DNA of 64,000 bases from Norana najaformis (GCA_964023275.1 OZ029914.1:12444341-12508340); one strand, 5' to 3'; positions 1 to 10,960 are shown, counted from the stretch's first letter. Numbers and translations are program-made. Notes: generated by a model from the letters alone, not told the origin.

Positions 1-304
1 CACGTTCCACGTTCCCACCGTCAGGATATCTCCAGTAAGCTTCATCTTTCTGTCTTCCCTGATTCCGGTAGCCGATTTTTCGATCCAACCCCGGTTTCTT
101 GGTTGGGGACACGGACCTTGATCACCCGGGCGACGTCCGAGCCGGTATCCCTGTTGACGTGTTGCGCTCATCAAGTTTCATTCGTGTTTCTTTTTTACTG
201 CCAGAGTATCGACACACATCTGGCAAACCCTCCTCCTTTCACCGGGCTTGGGACCGGCACCTCCATATGCTGGATTGCATATCTCGGTGGCGGAGTTATT
301 ACTA
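1..304. other. unassigned sequence at window edge
   Basis: GC-richer than the rest of the window, with two overlapping ~68-codon frames that show no recognisable domain. I see no repeat partner for it here. It may be the edge of an element cut by the window. Confidence 0.3.
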
Positions 305-307
305 AAT

Positions 308-525
308 GAGGAGTGCGATAGTCAACTGGCTATCGACTGGAAGGCCAACTGACAAGTTGGGTTTTAAATCCCTGCCAAGACTGAAAGATTTTGGAGATTT
401 CTGATCCACTTGGCCTCTTCCTCCCCTTTTTGCTCCTAAAACGAGTACACTGAACGCAGGCTGTCGGAGGGAAGATCAGGCAGCGAGAGTCAGGACTGGC
501 CACCGCCTCATATAAGTAGGCGAAG
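308..525 (+). repeat. tRNA-derived SINE, family S1, decayed copy
   Basis: The head resembles a tRNA gene: GTGCGATAGTC is an A-box-like start and TTTTAAATCCCTGCC a degenerate B box. The body (TTTCTGATCCACTTG, then AACGAGTACACTGA, then GATCAGGCAGCGA) matches the better copy at 19368-19640 block by block, so this is a dispersed SINE and not a tRNA gene. Confidence 0.65.
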
Positions 526-587
526 AAAATGAGGTCGCTAACACTTCATGCCCATGGCTGCCATTCTGGGCTAATTCAACGGACTGC

Positions 588-885
588 TCTTCTTTCTCTT
601 CTCCTCTCTTCTCCTCTCTTCTCCTCCTACTCCTTCTCCTCTTCTCTTCTTCTTCCTTCTTCCTTCTCCTTTTCCTGCTCCTTCTCTTTCTTCTTGTTCT
701 CTTTCTTGTTCTTGTTCTTTTCTTGTTCTCCTACTCGTTATACTTCTTCTTCTTCTACTTCTGCTTCTTCTTCTATTTCTAATTCTTCTTCTTCTTTTCT
801 TCTTCATTATCATCTTCTTGTTCTTCTTGTTCTTTTTTGTTCTTTTTGTTCTTCTTGTTCTTATTGTTGTTCTTCCTCGATGTAC
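588..885. repeat. TTC/CTT-rich pyrimidine tract
   Basis: About 300 bases of CTT, TTC and TTCTC units with almost no purines on the + strand. The open frames across it on both strands are products of this low complexity and are not genes. Confidence 0.9.
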
Positions 886-1084
886 AAGTAAGTAAAGAAA
901 CAGAGACAACTGTCTTCGCTATGTGCATTAAATATGGAACTTAGCTCGAATAGTGCTTGTCTTCCTCTGTTGGAGCGACCTCTGCATATCCAATCTGAGG
1001 GCAAAACCGGTACAACTTAACAACAGTCTAATGCTTGAGACCTGCTACATCCGTGACTCTCCACAGCATCAACCCTTCACTATA

Positions 1085-2660
1085 TACACATATTCTCCAT
1101 ACTAACCTGCTTGTGCATGAGGCAGCTCCAGATGATTTCCAGATAGTGACCCACTTTCCACGTTGGACTCTTCCTTGCCAACCGAGCGAGGACAATCCAG
1201 ATCCCCCCAACATTTGAGTAAGCTGGAATCCAGAAAGCGGAAATGCTCTTTTTTCACGACAACAAGGCGTAGTTTCGGCTGGAAAAAATTAATTCAATTG
1301 TAGAGAAAGACACAGGTGGGCTCCCTTGTCGAAATTGTTACCTAGGTTTACAATCTTTGTCTGTATTGTCGCTCCTCATCTCCTGGCACTTTGAGACCAT
1401 TTGGTATTAGGTTCTGTGGTCTGTGAGGTTGAGAGAATACCGTTTAAAGCGGATTCATCAAGAAATACTGTTTTTGTCAGCTAAGGTATTGAATGATTTT
1501 GGGCTATAAATTAAGAGTCTGTCATCTTGAAGATATGTTATTTTGTAGCAGTTTTGCTCAAAATGCAACTATTGGACAATCACAGAGCATTCTGTCGTAT
1601 ATATACACGTGCCTTGTTCTTACTGGCAGCTGCTTAGGGTGCTCTGTGTTGTCAACTTTCACCACTTTAAGGCTGGAACATTCCTTTGTTTTAGGATTCG
1701 GAATGGTGTGCAAATATTATAATATTTGTAATGGGACTGGCAATGGCAGAGGCAACTAAGGAGCAACAATAATAGCTAGTTTTGCTGATGATTTATAACC
1801 TTACAAAAATGTGACAACAGTGCACTGTTGATAGTGATGCTCGTAGACATAGTGAAGTTAAACTTGACCTTTTAACCCTTTGGTGGCTGTAAATGAGTTC
1901 AAGTGCAAGTTGGAAGGTTCATGGGTCGTGTGCTTTCGTTGGATGGCTGTGGTATTGTTTGCTAATCGGCTAAATGATCCGTGGATTTGTATCTGGTTGT
2001 CTTTTTAATCTACATGGATGTAGAATTGAGCTTAGAAAGGCCAAAATCTTTTTAATATCACTTGCATGGCAAATTTAATGACTCCGACATGAGATAGGAC
2101 ATTAAACATATGACCATGTCTGATTACATATAACGGCAGACACTGCTTGTAAGCTCGTAATCGCCCGTATTGCGAGAGCAGTCTTAGGGGGCGTCAATAA
2201 AGGACGTGTGCAAGAAAAATAAGTACTTCGGACCCTTCACTCCTCCTATCTTATTCAGCAGAGGCACTGTCATTAGATCCAATACAGCGCAATTTGCTGT
2301 CTGAAACTTCGCTACTGCCTTTTGTCGGGTAGTGCCAGTCTGCCTTTTGTCGGGTAGTGCCAGTCCCCAGCCTGGATAAAGGAGGAGGGCGACATCAACG
2401 ACCTTTGATGCCATAATATGTGGTTAATCATTGGAACTACTACTACTCTGCTGTCCAACTACAGTTGGTGGTTAACACACAGGCTCTACGGATATAACCA
2501 TGTACTAAATTTAGATGCAGACTTCTGCATTGCGCAAAACCTCCTGCCATTTGTCTGCCTTTATAGGCGAACGTTTATGGTCTGGCAGTAGAAGTCTGAG
2601 TGGCTTACGGTGACGTATCGCGTATCTGCTTGTCTTGGTGAGTGTAACGTTTGATGATTG
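1085..2660 (+). repeat. long dispersed repeat R1, copy 1
   Basis: Landmarks shared with the copies at 11.5-13.3, 28.2-30.6 and 50.9-51.8 kb include GTGCATGAGGCAGCTCCAGA near 1115, GGAGCAACAA near 1760, GAGCTTAGAAAGGCCAAAAT near 2030 and the GTAACTTTTGATGATTG-type end near 2645. No coding capacity is visible. A 24-base stretch (CTGCCTTTTGTCGGGTAGTG...) is duplicated in tandem at about 2316-2365. The biological class of R1 is unknown to me. Confidence 0.65.
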
Positions 2661-3099
2661 TGGTCTTTTTCTTTTTATGCTATGTTATTTTATAGTCTGT
2701 TAGTTCAGGCTCAATTGATTTGCATTCTTACGCGGACCAGAGCTTTAACTTTGGTACTGCCAACACTTAGAGTTCGCAGTACAGTAATATCTGCTAACCT
2801 TTTTTTTAGCCCATTCGACCTACATCCTTTGTGTTTGTATTGTTTATAAGAATATTTTGTATATGGAATAGCAGCAGAGTCTCTAAGACTGGTAGGACTA
2901 CATTGCGTATGTAACTTAAGGTATTCGTGAAAATGACTCTAAACGCCGGGATTAATGTAGCACATGACGTGACAAGACTGTTAACATGAAAGGTCAAAGC
3001 CTATTTATGTTTTAAAAGGGTAACACAGATCCTTTCTTGTGGATAATTTGCGAAAGTCAACCGGGAGATCGTTACCGAGTCGAGGTGCGGTGTGGTATG
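2661..3099. other. no recognised feature
   Basis: AT-rich sequence between R1 and the next LINE remnant. I see no coding signal or repeat partner. Confidence 0.4.
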
Positions 3100-3109
3100 C
3101 CTACATGGA

Positions 3110-3640
3110 TAGATCAGAGAACTTAAGATGAGTTGTTAGTACTGCGAAAGAGCAAGTGTGAGGTTAGAGGATGAACGGGTAGTTCGGGCTGATTGGAGGG
3201 TAAAGAGTTTGCGAAGATAAGTTGGTTGGGAGTTTTGTAGAAGTTATAGGTTAGAGAAAGAACTTGGAGATGAATGAGTTTGGGGATTGTCAGCCAGTAG
3301 AGTGATAGGAGTGATATGGTGATGCTTGGGTGTCCCGATGACAGCCCAGGCAAATAAATTTTGGATGAGTGGATTCAAGATCAAGAAAAAGAGAACTACA
3401 GCAATACAGCTTGGAGCGAACAATAGAGGTATCGATGGTGGAGAAAGTTTCAAATTGGAGCATAGATAGAAAACGGCGAAGGTCATGAATATGAATGAAC
3501 AGTTGCGGGAGAGGTGATGATGTTTTGATGATGTGATTAAAAAACGAGAGATGTGGGCCAAAGATGATGCAACGATTGCTTACAGGCGATTAAAGGTGAA
3601 ACTTAGAGTGGAAGAATCAGTTGATATGTGGATGGAAGAG
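3110..3640 (-). pseudogene. LINE reverse-transcriptase C-terminal remnant (L2/CR1-like)
   Basis: On the minus strand, broken frames give the typical tail of a CR1/L2-type ORF2: a HHITPI-like block, a run like IPKLIHLQVLSLTYN and then a PELPVHPLTSHL-like block. The frame shifts within the remnant, so it is a dead copy. The match is by motif order only. Confidence 0.6.
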
Positions 3641-3689
3641 TCAGGGATTTTCTTAATCTGATCTCGTAAACCGAATAGAATGTTGTGTT

Positions 3690-3920
3690 TCTCGCGTACA
3701 TTCTAATATACGTGAATATTTCGGCGTGTTTACTACGACTCGGGAGACGTAGTTCGTGATCGAATGGAGCTGATGCAACAGGGCCTAAAGCATACCTGCA
3801 AAATTGAACTGCAGTAATCTAGGTGAGTCAATATGAACAAGTAAATGAGGAACATCGCCGCGTTGAATGAGAGATTGAGGAGTATGAATCGGATCATTCT
3901 ATAGCGGAAGCATTGTGGAC
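3690..3920 (+). repeat. dispersed repeat R2, copy 1
   Basis: Shares ACTCGGG, then GCATACCTG, then TGAACTGCAGTAATCTAGGT and GTATGAAC blocks with copies at 18890-18990, 30600-30910 and 50290-50600. No open frame. R2 follows R1 directly in the 30-kb copy, so it may be the distal end of one larger element. Confidence 0.6.
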
Positions 3921-4133
3921 TTATATTGTGGACAAATCACAATATTTTTCAAAAACATTTCACCCGAACATGATTTGGCTTCATACCAGGGGAAAGTAGT
4001 TGGATTCTAGCTCTTTGACTATTTTTTAGCGGCCTAGCGCAATCGAATTTTAAAAAATATAGGACCTAAACAACAATGCACGATCACATAAAATTCGGTC
4101 AAAGTTTGCATCAACTTGCGCGATTAGCAAAAC

Positions 4134-4259
4134 AACGTAAATACGGAAAAACCATGCGTAAGGAAAATCCCATCGTTGCACGTGCACATAAAACACATAT
4201 AGGCTACTGTGCCAAACCACGTAAATATGGAAAAACCATGCGTAAAGGAAATCCCCCTC
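4134..4259 (+). repeat. short direct repeat pair
   Basis: A block containing GGAAAAACCATGCGTAA occurs at about 4134-4175 and again at about 4219-4259, 85 bases apart, with a few substitutions. Function unknown. Confidence 0.7.
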
Positions 4260-4316
4260 ACTGATCATAATTCTCGACTAGCAAGTCTGATGTATAAACC
4301 AACTTTTGCATACCGC

Positions 4317-4640
4317 TTGTCATAATCGTAATCGTAATTCCGAGACTTCTACTGTACAGTGCCCTACAAAAGCCACGTCACGGGGACCAGCTTATTCACA
4401 GGCGCTCAGTCAAAACAAAATCTATAGGCAAAAGGGTTCATTTCCAGGTCATGGTCCAAAAATCAGGCAGTTAGCGTGACAGCTACGGTAGGTGGTGTTT
4501 TGGAAGATGGGAAGAGGAAGATGGCGTGTCAGGATAGGATCTGTGAAATAGGAATGTTTCCAGTTGTGAGTGAAAGGTCGATGCAGAAATTGGAAGCGGT
4601 GGAGCATGGATAAGTTTGTCAAAGATTGCTAGTCAGTGAT
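4317..4640 (-). repeat. 5'-truncated LINE 3' end with (TAATCG)n terminal repeat
   Basis: Starts at a TAATCGTAATCGTAATTCC terminus and reads into ACGGGGACCAGCTTATTCAC and GGCGCTCAGTCAAAACAAAA, shared with 13315-13680, 21430-21790 and 28956-29290 (same orientation) and with 23770-23990 (opposite). On the minus strand the distal part in better copies encodes a LINE C-terminus (LRQFSDPSYK-like), so the hexamer repeat is the 3' tail of an L2/CR1-like LINE. Confidence 0.65.
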
Positions 4641-4719
4641 TAACTTATCTGGGCGTAAGCACTAGTCGGCGACTTACTTAAGTCCTACTCATGCATCCTT
4701 CCGTCCAACCCATAGTAAT

Positions 4720-6438
4720 GGCTTAGACGAAATAGATCCTCAGATTGCCAGATCTGCCATTGCATCTATTTCAATCCCTCTTGCTAACATTATAAATTGC
4801 TCTATTACAACTGGTCTAGTCGCTAATAGTTTAAAGTCTGCTAAAGTAGTTCCTATCTTCAAATCGGGGGAGAAAAATAACTTTTGCAACTATAGGCCCA
4901 TATCAATTTTACCTTAGTTTTCTAAATTCTTAGAAAAAATAATTTATGAAAGGCTCGTATCATCCATTACATCAAAAACATTTTATATAAAAACCAATAT
5001 GGTTTTCGTTCGGGACATTCAACATACATGGCCTTACTTAAATTGCAAGATAAGATCTCAGAGGCAATGGACAATAACAGTTCTCTATAGGCGTTTTTTT
5101 GACTTGTCTAAAGCATTTGACACTGTGAATCATGATATTCTGTTAAACAAACTTGAACATTATGGCATACGAGGAATGTGTTTAAAATGGTTATCTGATT
5201 ACTTGCATAATAAAAGGCAATGTGTTTCATATAATGGGTACACTTCCTGTGAATCTTATCTTACCTGTGGTGTGCCTCAAGGCTCTGTTTTAGGCCCACT
5301 TTTTGAAAATTTATGTCAATGATATATCGAACTCCTCCTCATTACTCCATTTTATTCTGTTTGCTGACGACACCATTATATTCATGTCTGACAAATCTTT
5401 TGAATTGCTGGTTAATAAAATTAATGAAGATCTAAAAATGGTGTCAGCATGGTTCAAAGCAAATAAATTATCACTAAGTATTAAGAAAACGAATTTCATA
5501 TTATTTAGCTCACAGATGAAAATTATACCTAAATGTAATCTCAATATGAAAATAGATAATGTAAATATAAATCAGGTGTCATCCACAAAATTTCTAGGAG
5601 TTCACATTGACGAACATATGACTTGGAAAGAACACATAAATATTATATCTAAAAAAATATCAAAAAATATTGGTATTATCTCTCGTATCCGCCACAAATT
5701 ACCCCAAAATATATTATTGAACTTATATTACTCCTTAATATATCCATATATCTCGTATTGCAACATTGTTTGGGCTTCCACATATCATACTTGCCTGTCT
5801 AATCTTAGAACCCTACAGAAACGCATCACCAGAATTATATTTAATCTACCCTTCAGAACTAGCACTCGATTGTCCTTTCATAGTCAATGAATATTGCCTT
5901 TTGATTGTATTAATAAATTGCAAATACGTTTGTTTATGTTTAAACTAAAAAATAATCTATTATCTGTGGACTTCTACCAATACTTTTGTATGAATTCAGG
6001 TGTGCTTCGTCAATATTCACGATCATCTCATATGTATCATAAACATTCTGTTCACATACTAATAGACAGTTTAGTATTATAATTTGTGGACCGTCATTCT
6101 GGAATTCTCTGTTAACTGTTCTTACTAGCTTGCCAACATTATACCAGTTTAAAACTGGTCTAAAATCTTATATACTCAATGCACTTAGTTAAGTATTTTT
6201 GGTGGTTAGTTAAGTGTTTTTTTGTTTAGGTTTATTCAATGACATTGATTATAAAAATTACTTTATATTTTAGATTATTAATTGTTTTACTCAGTATCAT
6301 ACTGTCACCTATTTGTAATCCATGATGTAAATGGGTGACCTTCGTAGCGGAACTGTTTGTTCCTTTTAGGTCAGCCCTTTGGCACCAATGTATGTGACAG
6401 ACCATAATTGTATTTGTTAATTATTTTTGGTTGTCAAT

Positions 6439-6450
<12 letters not shown>
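4720..6450 (+). pseudogene. non-LTR retrotransposon (CR1/Jockey-like) ORF2 remnant with 3' UTR
   Basis: Reverse-transcriptase blocks appear in order but in shifting frames: YRPISILP (about 4890), FDLSKAFDTVNHDIL (about 5098), GVPQGSVLGP (about 5270), FADDT (about 5358, the catalytic YADD-type box with F for Y), KANKLSLSIKKT (about 5455) and the C-terminal CGPSFWNSL block (about 6085). In-frame stops and at least two frameshifts make it non-functional. The 3' UTR ends in TTGTCAATAAAATCTCTC and runs straight into a (CT)n tract, which may have grown from the element's own terminal repeat. The 5' end, including any endonuclease domain, is missing, as expected for 5'-truncated target-primed insertions. 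The clade is inferred from motifs only. Confidence 0.85.

Positions 6451-6504
<54 letters not shown>
6446..6504. repeat. (CT)n microsatellite
   Basis: Uninterrupted CT dinucleotides directly after the AATAAA-like end of the preceding LINE. Confidence 0.95.
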
Positions 6505-6507
<3 letters not shown>

Positions 6508-6654
6508 CGGCCCAGATGGTTATACCGCTTGATTGGAGATCCGATGCCAGAATCGCAGCTTCACTATTATAAAAGTGATTGGCAATGTAATTTAGGCAGC
6601 TGAACGACATATACAGAAGAAAGGCTGGCAATTTCAGTAACAGTTAGTTCTGTA

Positions 6655-7115
6655 TATACTTTCTGCATGTGCATATGTGTGTACGTACGTTTGTACGTAC
6701 GCATGTATGTATGTGGGTGGGTGTATGTGTGGGTATATACTTCGGTAATAAGTATGTCTGTGTATGATGTAGGACTTGTAGGTATGAATGTTTCATGTAT
6801 ACATCTTTTGCGCTCATTGTAGTTTTGCATGTCTGTATTTCTGTATGTATTGTATGTGTGCTCGTGTTTACGTTTATATGTGTAATGGTATAGGTCACAA
6901 GTCTTGCTAAAACTGGGTGTTTAGATTTAGAGACAGATAGATAGATAGATAGACAGCTAGACAGATAGATAGGTAGGTAGATAGATAAATAAATAAATAG
7001 ATATAGGTAGGTAGGTAGGTAGGTAGGTACCGGTAGATTATGGCTTACAGATTGATAGATAGATGGATGGACGGACGGACGGACGGACAAACAGACATAC
7101 AGGCAGACAGGCAGA
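6655..7115. repeat. tetranucleotide microsatellite cluster
   Basis: A patchwork of GTAC/GTAT, GATA, GGTA and GGAC runs. The long minus-strand frame across it (repeated YLPTYLYL- and IHPSIYQS-type residues) is a product of the repeat. Confidence 0.9.
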
Positions 7116-7627
7116 CATAGAAAGAAAGAGAGCAGCACAGAGACAACGATAGAGAACCAAAGAAATGTATTGTGATTTCTGAAATAAAATACATTCATGC
7201 ATGCTTTAGGTTTTCTTTGCTTCTCCCGAGATTAGCCAGACTGTGGGCAAGCAAACAAGGCGGTGAACAACATGTAATTGCTTATAGGCTTGTGTATGAG
7301 CCTACTCAGATTGCGTTGAACTTAATAGTGTAAGTAGCAGTAGTAGTAGTTGTTGTAATAATAACACTGGCCAACAGAAAATTTTTTTTTTCTTGTTGCC
7401 TTCGGTTTTAGACCTGATCTTGAGGTAATTTTGGGCGCTGATTCAGAAAATGTCATTGGATTGAGTGCATCAGGTCTAGTTTCTCAGATATCGTCGATTT
7501 TGTAAAGAAAACCCAGTCCACTCTTTAAACGATGTCTTTGGCAAAACTAAAATGTCATAATAAGCTTTATTTATGGCTAATTATAATTCTTGATGATTCA
7601 TATAATGCCTACATCCTTATAATGTAA

Positions 7628-7666
7628 AATCAGCATATCTTGCCGCGTGCTGAGATATTGCTGATT
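7628..7666. other. imperfect hairpin in the transposon 5' region
   Basis: Arms AATCAGCATATCT (7628-7640) and AGATATTGCTGATT (7653-7666) are complementary except for one extra base. The same structure occurs in copy 2. It could be a subterminal protein-binding site, which is inference. Confidence 0.5.
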
Positions 7667-7805
7667 CAACGAAATAACTATTCCGTAACCTACAGCTTAC
7701 TCAGCACTAAATTCATGGCCTCATTTAGAATTTATTTGTGCTTATACAGCGTTTCATGGTTTCGAACTATGTAAATAGATTATGCTGAAGTCAGCATTTA
7801 TAGCC

Positions 7806-7813
7806 TATATAAA
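7806..7813 (+). promoter_or_regulatory. TATA box of the family A gene
   Basis: TATATAAA lies about 160 bases before the ORF start and is conserved in copy 2 (near 47302). A pyrimidine-rich TTTTTTAG just before the start region (about 7921-7928) could be a splice acceptor of a 5' UTR intron. Confidence 0.5.
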
Positions 7814-7969
7814 CCGCCTCCTGAAAGCTAGAGCAGCCGCAGTCGTCTTAGAGCATATTAAGAGTTGGTCGCAAGAACAATATGTGAATGTGAGCATTAA
7901 ATAACTACATGTTCTTACTATTTTTTAGGTTAGTCACTTAATTCCTCAGATGCGAACATCCTTAAGGTT

Positions 7970-9673
7970 ATGGCTACTTCCAGACGGCGCTGCATTAACC
8001 ATCCAGACATATTCTGCTACATTTGTGGGGAATACACACTAAAAGCAAACAGGAAACCGATTTCTGAGTTTGTAAAAAGAGCATATATAGGTTATTTTGG
8101 TGTCAAACTTGGAGATCAAGATAAGCAATGGGCTCCTCATACAGTATGCAAAACTTGTATTGAACAATTGCGCCACTGGACAATTGGAAAGAGAAGCTGC
8201 CTGAAATTTGGTGTACCGATGGTTTGGAGGGAACAGATAAACCACTTGGACGACTGTTACTTTTGTATGGTTAATATCATAGGCATCAATCGAAATAATC
8301 GTCACAAGTTGTCTTACCCTGATATACCTTCAGCCAGGAGACCTGTTCCGCATTCGGATATTGTACCAGTTCCACCTTTTCGCGAACTACCTCAGCTCTC
8401 AGACGATGACACTTGCATGTCCAATATCGGACAAGATGACGAAAGTGAAGAAAGTGGGGGCAGTGACAGTGATTTCCAATCAACTTCACACAGTGAACGT
8501 TTTGACCAAAAAGAGTTGAGTGATCTGATCAGGGACTTAAATCTTTCCAAAGAGTCCTCTGAATTGCTTGCGTCCAGACTAAAGGAAAAGAATGCACTTC
8601 AGCCTGGAACGAAAATTACAATTTATAGAAACAGAGAAAAGGATTTGCTGCCATTCTTTACCGAAGACAACAACCTAGTATTCTGTAATGACATCAGCAA
8701 CTTATTGAAGAAAATTGGTCTGTCGGATTACAGCCCAGATGAGTGGCGTCTTTTTATCGACAGTTCAAAACGTAGTCTGAAATGTGTGCTTTTAAATAAC
8801 GGCAACAAATTTGGTTCTATTCCAATCGGTCACTCCACCAGGATGAAAGAAGAGTACAATGCCATCTCTTTAGTACTGGAAAAGATAAAATACAAAGAAC
8901 ATCAATGGGTAATTTGTGTAGACTTGAAGATGGTAAATTTCCTCCTTGGTCAACAAAGTGGCTACACAAAGTATCCCTGCTTTTTGTGTCTTTGGGACAG
9001 TAGAGCCAAGCATGAACATTGGACAAGAAAAGATTGGCCTTCGAGGAAAGACATGGTGGTTGGAGCTCAAAATGTAATCAAGGAATCTTTGGTGGCACGA
9101 GATAGGATCATACTGCCACCACTACATATAAAGCTAGGCCTGATGAAACAATTTGTCAGGGCTTTGAATAAAGAAGGTTCCTGCTTCGAATACATAGTAC
9201 ACAAGTTACCAGGAATTACAATGGAAAAATTGAAGGCTGGAATCTTCGATGGTCCACAGATCAGGCAACTTATGAATGACCCACTTTTCATACCATCAAT
9301 GAATGAAATCGAATCTTGTGCCTGGTCTTCCTTTGTTCTTGTAACTAAAAATTTTCTTGGCAACAAGAAGGCAGACAATTATGCACAACTAGTAGAGGAT
9401 ATGCTTCTTCATTTCAACAAGCTTGGCTGCAACATGAGCATTAAAGTCCATTATCTCCACAGTCACTTAGATCGCTTTCCAGAGAATCTTGGTGACTTCA
9501 GCGAAGAGCAAGGTGAAAGATTTCACCAAGACATCAAAACAATGGAAAATCGATATCAAGGAAGATGGGATGCACACATGATGGCAGACTATTGCTGGAA
9601 TATTATGCGCGATTGTTCCGGCAGATGCCACACTCGGAAATCGTACAAAAGGAGCTTCTTCGGTGTCGAATGA
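7970..9673 (+). CDS. putative transposase, zinc-finger and DDE-like, family A (intact)
   Basis: A 567-residue protein, the longest intact ORF in the window. The N-terminus has CxxC pairs at residues 16/19, 60/63 and 96/99 around a conserved GDQDK-WAPH core and a GVPMVWRE motif, which suggests a zinc-binding DNA-recognition domain. An acidic serine-rich linker follows at about 140-170. The C-terminal half has VDLK (D318), a further CxxC at 337/340, HSHLD (about 499-501) and EEQGERFHQD (about 512-521). That spacing could supply a D...D...E catalytic triad in an RNase-H-like fold, but this is inference. Similar multicopy 'uncharacterized' proteins are, as I recall, common in arthropod and cnidarian genomes. 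An out-of-frame ATG at 7950 overlaps the chosen start. The ORF lies inside inverted repeats, which supports a mobile-element role. Confidence 0.8.
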   Translation: MATSRRRCINHPDIFCYICGEYTLKANRKPISEFVKRAYIGYFGVKLGDQDKQWAPHTVCKTCIEQLRHWTIGKRSCLKFGVPMVWREQINHLDDCYFCMVNIIGINRNNRHKLSYPDIPSARRPVPHSDIVPVPPFRELPQLSDDDTCMSNIGQDDESEESGGSDSDFQSTSHSERFDQKELSDLIRDLNLSKESSELLASRLKEKNALQPGTKITIYRNREKDLLPFFTEDNNLVFCNDISNLLKKIGLSDYSPDEWRLFIDSSKRSLKCVLLNNGNKFGSIPIGHSTRMKEEYNAISLVLEKIKYKEHQWVICVDLKMVNFLLGQQSGYTKYPCFLCLWDSRAKHEHWTRKDWPSRKDMVVGAQNVIKESLVARDRIILPPLHIKLGLMKQFVRALNKEGSCFEYIVHKLPGITMEKLKAGIFDGPQIRQLMNDPLFIPSMNEIESCAWSSFVLVTKNFLGNKKADNYAQLVEDMLLHFNKLGCNMSIKVHYLHSHLDRFPENLGDFSEEQGERFHQDIKTMENRYQGRWDAHMMADYCWNIMRDCSGRCHTRKSYKRSFFGVE

Positions 9674-9785
9674 CTTGAAATTTTTATAACAAACTTGTTC
9701 TGTTTGGTATCATATAAGTACAGTTTCAGGTACTACCATTTTCTTTTAAGTATTTGTATTATTATGTTTATTTAGTGTATCACAT

Positions 9786-9791
9786 AATAAA
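9786..9791 (+). terminator. polyadenylation signal of the family A gene
   Basis: AATAAA about 110 bases after the ORF stop and inside the element. Also present in copy 2. Confidence 0.6.
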
Positions 9792-10002
9792 TTGAGCACT
9801 ACATAATTATAGCTATAGCCTTATGTTTTATGGGCGAGCAGAGGCAAGGACTGGTATATGGCATAATGTTCTATATCTCGAAAACTAGACCTGCTGGGAG
9901 AAAACTGGTGCCTTTTCTGGAATCAGCAGGTCAAATATACCCAGGAACAGTTCTAACATTTGAGGCAACAAATTATGTGTTGGCCAGTGTAATAGTAATG
10001 CT

Positions 10003-10018
10003 ATTACTTCAACTGCTA

Positions 10019-10060
<42 letters not shown>

Positions 10061-10091
10061 ATAATAATAATAATAATAAATAATAATAATA
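10003..10091. repeat. (CTA)n-(ATA)n compound microsatellite
   Basis: A CTACTACCACTACTAC run passes into TAATAATAA. A tract with the same ACC interruption follows transposon copy 2 at 49515-49610. Confidence 0.9.
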
Positions 10092-10129
10092 GAGCAAGAA
10101 TGTAATTTGCTAGGGCTGCGACTTAATCG

Positions 10130-10960
10130 ATCCAAATGCCTCTCAATAATGCAGTTTGAGGTATCTCACTGAAATGCTGAGAAAGGCTCAGGTGAACTGC
10201 TGGCACAAACCATTTAAGCGATTCAAATTGATAATGCGCCATGACATAGGTAAGACATATAGACCTAAGTGTTGGCGTTGTAAACTCGCTGCTGGAATTG
10301 TTGACTCAAACGTTGATATAACTCTACCGCAGGCATCAACTGTGCCAGTTTTAACCCTTAATAAAGAAGCAGTGTTGGGCCACAGGGTGCAGGTACTATT
10401 AGCATTAAAACCAATAATAAGTTGACAGAAATCGATCTTATTTAAACAACTCGCAAAAGTCCATGACACGTGATCAATATCAAACACAGCAGCGGCGCGG
10501 ATGTCGCCCGGGCCATCAAATGCCCTCTTAATCCGTTATCTTAAATGTTTACCACCTTCTTAAGCCGTTTATGCTTTGTCCACAAATCCCCATGCTCAGT
10601 CTATATGCAGTGACTTTCATGTTAACCTTTTAATTCCCAAATTAGAAGGTCCTGTTATTGATGAAATAACCAGCAATATGGCTTTCTACCTTTTTCTCTA
10701 TAGCACTCAATTTAAACTTTTCAAACACCGTATTTTTGTTGCTGATCAGAAGCGTTTTATTGAAGCAAAAATTCTGGCAAGAGTAATATTAATTATTTGT
10801 CCTAAAAGTAGATGGCAGAAGTTGTTGAGATGGCAACAGTCGTTGAACGATGTGTTTCGTACGTCCTATAGAAAAGGTACATTGCATTACGCACATATGC
10901 TAGTTTCTATATTGTATGTATTGTATACTTCTATCTTGTATAATTAATGTATTCTATTTT
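10130..10960 (+). repeat. dispersed repeat R3, copy 1
   Basis: Long match to 27015-28030, including AATGCTGAGAAAGGCTC, GCTGGAATTGTTGACT, AAACGTTGATATAACTC and AGAAGCAGTGTTGGGCCA in the same order. The frames over it are short and unconserved. With R1 at 11465 it forms a block duplicated at 27.0-30.6 kb. Confidence 0.75.

Larger units (their letters stand above)
7365..9989 (+). mobile_element. complete CACTG-ended DNA transposon, family A, copy 1
   Basis: A 2625-bp element bounded by inverted ends CACTGGCCAACA (7365) and the reverse complement TGTTGGCCAGTG (ending 9989). A subterminal GTTGCC block is also mirrored at both ends. The flanks carry a candidate 3-bp target duplication, TAA (7362-7364 and 9990-9992). 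A second copy, 2624 bp and nearly identical, lies at 46859-49482. It carries a TATA box, one intact ORF and an AATAAA signal. CACTR ends and 3-bp duplications are known for EnSpm/CACTA elements, but I do not recognise the protein as a standard CACTA transposase, so the superfamily is unassigned. Confidence 0.8.

Noticed and set aside
571-909. 112-codon basic frame and its opposite-strand Ser/Phe-rich frame
   Set aside because: Produced by the TTC/CTT tract; no domain or splice context.
6644-7198. 184-codon minus-strand frame rich in YLSIYL
   Set aside because: Reads through GATA, GGTA and GGAC tetranucleotide repeats.
9067-9378. 103-codon minus-strand frame conserved in both family A copies (also 48560-48871)
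   Set aside because: It is the opposite-strand shadow of the transposase; conservation follows from DNA identity of the two copies.
10156-10425. 89-codon frame inside R3
   Set aside because: The matching region at 27.0-27.6 kb does not keep the frame.
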